Shown here in pieces: positions 55,096 through 64,000 of a stretch of DNA of 64,000 nt. The DNA is from Mansonella perstans (Eukaryota > Nematoda > Chromadorea > Rhabditida > Onchocercidae): positions 1-64,000 of the forward strand of contig JBAMDO010000018.1 in assembly GCA_037074765.1 (NCBI GenBank), read 5' to 3'. Position numbers and translations under genes: made by a program. Under the pieces are notes generated by a model. That model had not been told where the DNA came from and ran no database searches. It saw nothing but the letters and a program-made list of their open reading frames with translations. Positions within the stretch are counted from its first letter, which is position 1, and every line of letters begins with the position of its first letter.

Positions 55096-56045
55096 TTATA
55101 TGTTTACATTGTATGCGCAACTTTTCCTACCACTCATTTGTTCATCCACCCACACACAGACACCCACGCACACCACCTACCTTTTTTTTTAACTTTTTTT
55201 TGTTTGCAAATGATTGAATAAATAAAGCAGAAAGGATCATTTTGGAATGCATTTCTCTTTCAAATTGCTTTACTAAAACATTTGACTAGCTGTACTCAAT
55301 TATTAACTTTTAACTTTTATTTCAATAAAAATGAACTTTATATGTATGACCATTCATTATGTGACCACTGACTCATAAATATTGCCACTATTACAATAGC
55401 TGTATTATACTTAATCACTTCTATCTTCCTGTACAAAAACTTTTTCAATTTATTTTAATTATTGATAATGATTACTTCTAATGATTCATTTAATAATTAT
55501 CAAATTTTATTATTGCTAATTGTTTTTTTTTTTTTTTGATAAAAATAAAACGAAATTTTGTCTTATTTTTACTTGTATTTGTTATTTTCAATATTTTGCT
55601 TTTTTTTTTTTTTTTTTTTTAATTAACCAAAGAAAAAAAAATTTCTTTTAAATTGTTTGATAAATTACATTTCTCATTTGTTTGAAATGAGAAGAAGGAA
55701 GCAATTGCAAATAGAAAAATTCACAATGATAGGATATTGATCGATGACTTTTCCTAATTCGCCACTATTTGAATTTTTTCCCTTTTTCAACTTCTTATTT
55801 TAATTTTTTTTACAGGTAGAAGTGGTGAATAATATTTGTAATTTCAAGCTGTTTCCTTTTTTCTTTTCAAATTATTTTATATTTTTAAATTTGAAATTTA
55901 TTCAAATCATTGAACAACTTTTTCATCTTCACACTGCCATTTATTTATATGCAATTTCAAAACGGATTTTCCACGATATTATTATCAAATTGCTTGCAAT
56001 TTTCCTGAATTTTTGTTACGGAAAATGTCAATCTTATCAAATTTA

Positions 56046-59000
56046 ATGATAAGATGGCAATTACATTCAATGATAATTGCATACCTCATCTGCTACTATT
56101 ACTATTATTCATTGGTTCTGGTGGTAGCATTTAATTTGGATATTCATGCACCAATCTATAAAATTGGTCCAAATGGTTCATATTTTGGTTTTGCTGTTGC
56201 GGAACATTTTAAAGAGAATATTCCTGTGTAAGTTTCTTCTCTCGTTCTCTCTGTCTCTCTCTCTCTCTATCTCTTTTTTCCCTCATCCTTTTCATTTCCC
56301 TCTCATTTTTTTAATTTATTATTTTTAAGAAAATAATTAACAAATGATTGATGAAGAAAATGTGACAAAGTATAATTCTTTTGAGGGTCAATGATTAAAA
56401 TTAACTTAATTAAATTTTCTTTAATTTACAACAATAAAAATTGCAAAAGAAATAGTTAAAGGAATTAATGAAAGAGTGAAATTACGACACAGAAATTGAT
56501 TTGTGGTCAAAAAATTATTTTAATTTTAAAGCTTCGATTGCAATTACAATGGACAGAAACATCTTTAAATTTTCATTCCATTATAAATCATTTTTAAATT
56601 TAACATTAATTTTTCAATTCAAATTTGCCAAGTTTTGTCTTTTTCTTTTATTTGATTTGTATAATTGGGAAAAAGAAAACTAACTGTTAATTTTCCATTT
56701 TAACAAATGGAAAGCAAAAAGAAAAAAGTCTCTCCAATGAATTGAATTTTCATTGTCAAATCGTTTTATCTTCGCCGTTCTGCAATTTTTTTCCAGAAAA
56801 TGAGTTGGGAATGGAAAATGAAAAAAAACAAAAAAAAAAAAATGAAAGAATTATGACACTGTGAAAACGAAAATTTTTATGGGAAAGAATTTTTTGAAGT
56901 AATAATTAAAAGGTTATCACAGCAAATCAATCAATCATTTCTTGCAATTGCTTTAATGAAGTTTTAATCAATTTAAAATAAAGCCTTAATTTGCAAGATT
57001 AGTTAAAATTTGCATTAAGCAAAAAGAAAAATAGATGATAGTCCCAGAGCAAAAAAAAGCGAAACTTTTTTTTTCATAGTACATTTTGTTTCAATTGTAT
57101 TATGGCGAAATTTCGACGATACATTGGCGATACATGACGATACGGCGATTTATTTGTCTGAGTGTTGCTCGACATTCATTCTTTTCGTTCCTCAGTTCTA
57201 TTTTTATTTTATTGCAATTATTACAATTATTTTGGCGCAAAAGTCCTTGAAGTAATAATTAAAAAATTATCATAGCGTTCTCTTAAAATTCTCTTTGCTA
57301 CCAAAATGCAAAACATTGCTGACAATAATAATTAAATATTACACACACATTCATTGGATGGCTTATGCATTTTAGTGTTCAAATTTAAATTTGAATTAGT
57401 TTTAAAAATTTATTGCTCTAAGATTTATTAGTCGTAATTTAAATTTTAACTAATTACTTTCAGCTTCAAAAAAAAGCAAAGAGAAAAGTTTTGCACTTTT
57501 TCTATGTTTGTTAGTTCTAATTTTAGTGATCTTATTTTGATTTTTGCGATTTGTTTGGAGCGCAAAGTCTTCTTGACTTGAAATGGCAGTATTGTTCACT
57601 GCAAAATTTGAAATTGAATGAAATTTTGGATTGAAAAGATTACTGTAGACTGATAGTAATTCAAATTTTTAAATATTTTAATATTTTTAAGAAGTTCATA
57701 TTGGCAAATGCTACTTTGAGCAATGCATTGTTGCAACAAAAATTTTTCACGTTTGATTTTTCTGTCAAAAAAATTAACCATCTTTTTGTGAATGCCATTG
57801 GCTATCTTGGTTGTCAGTTATATAGTACAAATGGTTTTAAACCATTTTTTTTTTTAAATTATTAATTTAAAGAGATAAGTAAATTTTCAAGATTATCCTC
57901 TTTTTTTTGAGATAATTTCACAAAAAATCATCATACAGAAGTCTTGTGTAATATGATAATAACTGAATTAACAGCATTTTATCACGATTGCTTTGGAGAT
58001 TGCATTTGACCAGTAGTAAACTTATCTCTGATTTAGTTGTTGTCCATTTAGTCCATTCTATTTGCATGCTTGGTTATTTTCCAATAAAATTCTTATCCGA
58101 AACAGTTTAATAGGAAACTGATAATGGCTATAATGCATATATAAAAATTGGGAAGGAAATTAATGCAGGTGAAGACTAATTAATCATTAGGCTATGAATT
58201 TCTGGAAGGAACAAAAAAAATTCACCGAAAGAGCTTCAATGGAATTCTGTATGAAAATGTTTTCTTTTCACATTATTGTTTATTTATGGTGAAATATAAA
58301 TTGAAAAATGTGAAAACTCATAATTGCCTGTCTAATTAAATTTTATTGTTTGCTTTTTATCCACATCCCATTCCATTTATGGTATGTATATTTTGTGGCA
58401 CATAAAAATTATTGTTTTCAAAAAGGAAATATGCAAAATTCTCATATTTTTTCGCACTCATGTCAACGATTTTATTCTTTCCGTATGAGAAGTCATCATT
58501 CCATACTCATTATATCATATCAGTACCTATCAGCAATCATGATTTTCTTTTCCAAATAAGAATTATATGATTTCATTTTTTCATATCGAAAATTATAGCT
58601 CATAAATTTACATCAAGAATCATGATTTTTCTCTCTCTTGGTGTTAGCAAATATGGCCTCTAATATTTCTTTCGTAATAATTTGATATTGATAAATATAT
58701 CCCTCGGAACTTATTTGACCATGAAAATCACCAAATTTTGATAATTTTAACAATTTCAAATATGCGTGGGAGATTGTCAAAGAAAGCAAAGTGAAGATGT
58801 AGAAGTATGACGAGGAGAACGGCGTCATTTTCAGGATGTTTATATGGATGTGTTACGTCACTGCAATTTGCTGATAAATAGTTTGCTAAAAGCTCTCCTT
58901 ATTTTCCTCTTTTTCCATTTCAATCATTTCTGTAATCAAAAATTTCATATTATCTAAATATAAATTTAAATTATCATTTAGACATATTACTGAAAGATTA

Positions 59001-62000
59001 GGATGAAAATACACTGCATGACAGTCAAAATATGAATTAATCCTTCTGTATCCACAACAGAATAGCAAAGCAACTTTGAAAATCTTAAATTTGAAATTTA
59101 AATATGAAAATTTCAGGAAGTTTTGAGGTTTGATTTGATAAAATTGATACTTCCATCTGGTTTAATGATGCGAAAATTTAACCATTCGAAGAAATGCTGT
59201 TAAAAATTTGTTTGTAATTTACAAGTTGAATTGAAGCGACAAAATGGCATTTCATTTGACAATTGACAATTTGGCCATTATCAAATTTTTAACCCTAAGG
59301 CAATGCACCAATTCATCACAATACATCTCTAAGGGACTTTCGATGCTAGGCTTTACGGAAAAGGCTTTGTGCATATACAAATTTATATGAGCAAAACTAA
59401 ATTAAGATACGACAAGATTTATTATATCCGCATTTCTATCAAGTATGCATTATTTAGATCATATAAAATTGATTAATGAATAATTTTATTGCTATATTTG
59501 CTTGTTCCTAGTATTGCTTTGAAATATTTGTTATATTTATTGCATTAATAAGAATTGGCCAAAAGCCTGAAAAAAACATTCATTGCTGGACACATTCATT
59601 TCTCATCTTTCGTTTCTTCTTATCCCGACTGACACAAAAAAAAAAAATAATGAATGGAAATTTTTTCATTAATCACTAGCTCAATTGTAATATCGCATTT
59701 TCCAGCAAATAATATCCATCAACGGAACAATTGCGCTCTTAATCTATTTTCCGTCTGTTATCCTTCTCTGCTCAATTTTTTTTTTTGACAATATTTTTTG
59801 ATTAACAAATAATGAATCAAAAAATAGCATAATTAATAGAAGCAATCAAGGAGTATATAGCTAATTAATCACTATAAAATCATAATTAAGCTTTTAAAAA
59901 ATTAGTTGTAAAGTAAGACAGTAATTTAAAATAATACGAGCATGCACAACGGAAAAAAACAATTTTGAGCTTTCAATTCTTCACAACTTTTTTTGCCTTA
60001 AAAAAATTTTATTTCTTTCTAAACAATTTATTAAAAATTTTTCAAGAAGAAACGTTAAAAGTAAGTACAGCAATTTTATTTTTGATATAATTATTTGAAA
60101 GACAATTAAAAACTAAATGAATTAATTGCAATTTTTTCAGTGATAGCTATCATTAGAAATTGTAAGTATCTTCATGAAATCTTATTCAGCATATTATATG
60201 TTCCAGAATTCTTGTTGGTGCTCCAAAAGCCGATTCAGGACAGCCGGGTACTGAACATGCTGGAGCTGTATATTCATGTCCAATTACAGCACATTATACT
60301 TACATGTAAGTAATCAGCATTTATTGATTAATTGGAATATGAATTTACATGAATGCTAAAATGGTTCGGATGATTTTAAATGGATATGTGGAACAGTTAG
60401 TGTTTTAATTAGGAACAGGTTCTTTGTCAACCACTAAATCTTTCGTTCTTCTGATCTTCGAAATACATATGGCTCATTAATCATCTTAAACGATGTCATC
60501 GGAGCCAAATGATAATATAGTTGCTATCATACTACCACCATCACCACCTGTTCAGAATTACCATATGTCATACTTAACTGTATATCATTTAAATGGTTTG
60601 ATAATTTTTACTTTTTGAAACAATCAAGAAATTATTATTTATATTACTGGAATTACTTCCAATAATTACCGTATCACAACTGGTTAATAAATATGTCCTA
60701 TTTTTGTCAATAACTTTTATCAAATGTTAAATGAACGGGAAAGGACTTAATTAGAAATGACCATTCAAGGTCATTCTAGCCCATTTATCTATCAATCATT
60801 CAATTCATACATTTCAAATGATATGTGAAAACATTAAACGATTAGATGGGAAGTGAAATTTTCTCAATAAAAAAAAAAGAAAAAAAGATGAAATCATTGT
60901 TGTTTAAGAAAAAAAGTGTTGAATTTAACTTTAACAACTTTTTTTTAATTTAAAAAAATAAATTTAAGAATTTTCTCAATCAAAACTTTTTTTAATATTC
61001 TAAGTGATCCTAACACTTTTACTGTCGTTAATTAGATAATACTGATGCAAAATGATAAAAATTAACTAACTTACTTTCAATTACAAGTAACTTATAAGAA
61101 ATCTCAATAAACTTTTCTAAGATATTATTAATATCTTAAAAGAAAAAACAAACTTTAATTTTTTTTTATTATTAAGAGAACGAGCTAATAAATGACACGG
61201 TATACAAACAATTGATAATGATAATCAAGAAAGAGAGAGAGAGAGAGAAAGAAAGAAAGAGGGAGTAATTGAAGCAAATTTCAAAGAATTTATTTAAAAA
61301 TATGAAAGTGTTAAAATTCATTGGGTATAAAATTATTTTAAGCGCAAATGTTTTTGATCTTATCAATATATTTAAAAGATCATAAATTTCAATTTTGTTC
61401 CTATTTTTTGGTTCCTATAATTTTTCAACAGCGCACAGTTCTCAATCCTAGCTTATTGGAATGATATTAAAAATGAAATTGTCTTGTGACAAGTATTTTG
61501 CAACAATTAATTTATTAATTTAATTCTATCTCATTAAATTTATTTAATTAAATGATATGTCACTTATCGTTTGCTTTTTAGTGAAAGCACAAGTGCTACC
61601 GTAATGTCTGGATGGTGTCGGCAGGAAAATGTTGAATATGGTACAATTGAAGAAATGCGGAAACCGGTAAATAGTATCCTTGGAAGGCAGTTACATTTTC
61701 AGGGCAAAAATAGGCAACTGTTAGGATCAGTAGTTGTAAGTGCCGGAATACCAAATGGAATGGCAATGGTACGTGAATTTTAATTTTTTTTAATTTAAAA
61801 AAATTAATAAATTTGAAAATAGCAGCTTGGAAACTTTTTCGGAGTGATCATACATTATAAATATTGATCCTTTTACCTTCACATAGGATGTTCGAGAATG
61901 GCTACTCATAAAAGTAAATGATTTAAGGTGGTTTAGTGCAATCATAGAGTAATACTGATCATCACGGGTTTCTATTTGTTAAAACATTATGTGAGTTAAA

Positions 62001-64000
62001 ATCTTGTCAGTTTAATTAATAATTAGTAATTCGCTTTTTTTTTTCAGGCCTGTGCACCGTTAGTACGGTATCACAATAGTTCAGCTTATACGGATGGTAC
62101 TTGTTTCGTACTTGAAAGTGACCTCACACAGAAGGTTTCTTCATTTTGTTTATTAAAATTGAAACTACTGATAAGGTCATTTAATGAGGTTATTGATGAA
62201 AATTGGACTGAGCAAATCATTAAGGGGTAGAATTTGCAATTACTGATTAAAAAGTTTCTGGAAGCATAAAAATTTAATTCCTGCCTTTTTTTTTTTCCAA
62301 AATTATAATCGGTTTCCAATTCAAGCATAAAGCCATTCTTGGTTTACTGGTTTTTCGAGTTAAATTTTTTTTTCTCGAAATAAATGTACATTTAAGTGGT
62401 GATTTCAAAATGCCATTTCGTTGAGAGATAAACCAGCGGTATATGAATAACATTCTTGATTATTAATCATAATGTTAATCATTATGTGCAATTATGCAGA
62501 GCATTTGTAATTTCAGCTTTATCAATGCAAAATGATTTCCGTTTTCTTTTTTTCATACAAATCTGGCTTAATTGATAATATATACATAATATTTGTATAG
62601 TTCGTTGAAACTATTAAATGCATCGTAACCGGTCAGTTACAAGTACTTACAAAATTATCAAAAGCCAATTACTTGAGGCTTTATCTGTTGAAGCACTATA
62701 ATAGAAAGTTCGAAGGTATTTTAAATACTTGTAGTTTGAGGTAATAACATTTTTGGAATGATTAAAATGTATATACTTTTAAATTTGAAAAAAAATGTCG
62801 TACGATAATTTGCATATAGTTATCACAGTGTCATACTTAATTAGATTTAAATATGTAATTAGATTTTTGCATTTGAGGAAATTCTGGTATCATGCTCACA
62901 ACCAGGTTTACCTCGAACTGACCGACATAATGAATTTGGTTCTTGCATGGAAGGTTTCAGTGGTTATGTTGATGAATCGATGGTTATCACTGGTTTGCTC
63001 ATATAATTATTAATTTTGTGAAAATTCTTTTTTTTTTTGAAATTTAAAAGAGCAAATAATAAAGAATATACCCTTACATACTGTAAAAGATGATCGTTGA
63101 AGTAGGAAGTTAACAAATTTGAGCAGCTTAACTGGTCATATTCAAACACGAAATTTGCATTTATCTGAAAGTTTTTAGATCTCTAGTCATTAAGATTTAG
63201 AAGTTAAATAAGTTGCAGAGGAACTTTTTTATTTCAAAATTTTAATCATTTCGTAGATTTTGTTTGCTTAGCAGTCAAACAGTTGCGAAAACTATGCCTG
63301 TTATTCTAGGCTTTCCATTTTTGCAGCTGAATAAAATCCAAAAAGCCTTCCTTTTCAAACAGCTATTAATAATGTTAAATTTTTTTTGGAAATGCAAAAA
63401 AATCGATTTTTAAATACAAAATAAAAGAGCTTTGATGAAAAAAAGAGGATCTATTTGAGTATTTCGGTAAAAAATTTTTTAACTAACATTAAATGATTGA
63501 TCACATAGATATAAAATAAAGTTTAAAAAAAAATTAAAAATTAAAAAGTTAAAAAAATTAAGGAGCTAAAAAAGTTAAAGGAATAAAGTCTAAAAAAATT
63601 AAAAACTAGGGATGATTTGAAAATTAAAAAAATTAAAAATTAAAATGATTAAAATGGGAATTGAAGAGAAAAATTCAGTTCACAAAGTTACAAAATTAGT
63701 CACTTAATTAATAATCAAATAGAGACTAAAAGGTAAAATTAATTTTTCAATTTTTAAAGTTAATGTTGAATAATTGAACTGAATGAAAAAATTCCAAAGT
63801 TCCTAAAAATGAACAAGAATTTTTATCCTGTAAATGTAACACAATATTACAGGTTTACCGGGTGCAAAAAAATGGACAGGTGGTGTATTTGGCCGATATT
63901 ATCCGAAGGATATTTTTGCAATGAATCGTGATCGCTGGACCATGGGTGTAGATCCAAAGTTACATGGTATACGATCGAAATTTCAAGGACATGATTATCT
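56046..64000 (+). CDS. Integrin alpha chain, N-terminal part (runs off the window)
   Basis: Type I membrane receptor subunit for extracellular matrix, pairing with an integrin beta chain. Exons: 56046-56227, 60207-60305, 61582-61768, 62048-62134, 62878-62992, 63853 to the window end; phases join, giving 272 residues so far. The ATG at 56046 gives an Arg-containing n-region and a hydrophobic core ([20 protein letters not shown]), with cleavage before FNLD, the classic alpha-chain mature N-terminus. Next come [56 protein letters not shown], the loop Cys pair ending in [17 protein letters not shown], and [17 protein letters not shown]: the first blades of the FG-GAP beta-propeller. No inserted I-domain so far. 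It resembles the RGD-binding (PAT-2/alpha-PS2) class more than the laminin class, but the part seen does not settle this. Exon 5 could instead start at 62863 (IFAFE added); I chose 62878 for the shorter Cys-Cys spacing. Intron 1 is about 4 kb. Confidence 0.92.
56236..56276. repeat. (CT)n microsatellite just inside integrin intron 1
   Basis: CT-rich run starting about 10 bases after the exon 1 donor GT|gtaagt. Confidence 0.85.
61226..61263. repeat. (GA)n/(GAAA)n microsatellite in integrin intron 2
   Basis: AGAGAG run followed by AAAG units. Confidence 0.85.
63518..63670. repeat. A-rich (TTAAAAA)n low-complexity tract in integrin intron 5
   Basis: Irregular TTAAAAA/AATTAAAA units over about 150 bases; no coding sense. 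Confidence 0.7.

Larger units (their letters stand above)
40930..56045. other. 15 kb gene-poor region between the homeobox and integrin genes
   Basis: No confident exon on either strand. It could be 5' regulatory DNA or long 5' introns for either flanking developmental gene. The stretch is dominated by A/T-rich low complexity, di- and trinucleotide arrays, and several longer tandem repeats listed separately. A short island at 47820-47890 stands out by higher G+C. Confidence 0.5.

Noticed and set aside
55814..56045. Upstream + strand open frame before the integrin start as coding
   Set aside because: It is in another frame and lacks a signal peptide; the TTTACAG at 55815 may be the 5' UTR or trans-splice acceptor instead.

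Overview
This is a 64 kb piece of an AT-rich nuclear genome from a nematode, most likely a parasitic clade III (spirurid or filarial-type) species. That placement is inferred from roughly 70% A+T, multi-exon genes with short-to-moderate introns, the nematode 3' splice consensus (TTTCAG or TTTTAG) at nearly every exon, likely trans-splice acceptors just 5' of start codons, and worm-like protein sequences. Species was not determined.

Layout. (1) 0.3-1.45 kb, + strand: decayed remnant of a CPEB-type RNA-binding protein gene. (2) 1.6-6.1 kb: an imperfect ~2.7 kb tandem duplication; each copy carries a small secreted-protein gene, the first apparently intact and the second broken. (3) 6.1-9.1 kb: non-coding, with a degenerate 24-bp minisatellite. 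(4) 9.09-13.86 kb, - strand: a Cys-loop ligand-gated ion channel of GABA/RDL type in 13 exons. (5) 13.9-19.5 kb: mostly empty. (6) 19.5-23.3 kb, - strand: an acyl-CoA dehydrogenase in 9 exons. (7) 25.0-28.7 kb, - strand: CLP1 polynucleotide kinase / pre-mRNA 3'-end factor in 10 exons. (8) 29.6-38.85 kb, + strand: CTR9, the TPR scaffold of the PAF1 complex, in 22 exons. A complete single-exon CINP-like gene lies on the same strand inside its first intron. (9) 39.7-40.9 kb, - strand: a homeobox gene with a polyglutamine tract. (10) 40.9-56 kb: a 15 kb gene-poor stretch rich in microsatellites and tandem repeats. (11) 56.05 kb to the window end, + strand: the N-terminal third of an integrin alpha chain (6 exons, 3' end beyond the window).

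Functional links. CLP1 (3'-end processing, RNA 5' kinase) and CTR9 (RNA polymerase II elongation and chromatin) are divergent from a shared ~0.9 kb intergenic region, so two RNA polymerase II-coupled housekeeping genes may share a bidirectional promoter. CINP links to DNA replication and checkpoint in other animals and could be co-expressed with ctr-9.

Most unusual signals: the same-strand nested CINP gene, whose acceptor is in phase with ctr-9 exon 1; exon relics in introns of three unrelated genes (channel, acyl-CoA dehydrogenase, ctr-9), the ctr-9 one differing mainly at synonymous sites; and the channel pore, with Gln at -2' and Ser at 2'. Exon borders were worked out by eye from splice consensus, reading phase and remembered family conservation; no alignment or transcript evidence was available.
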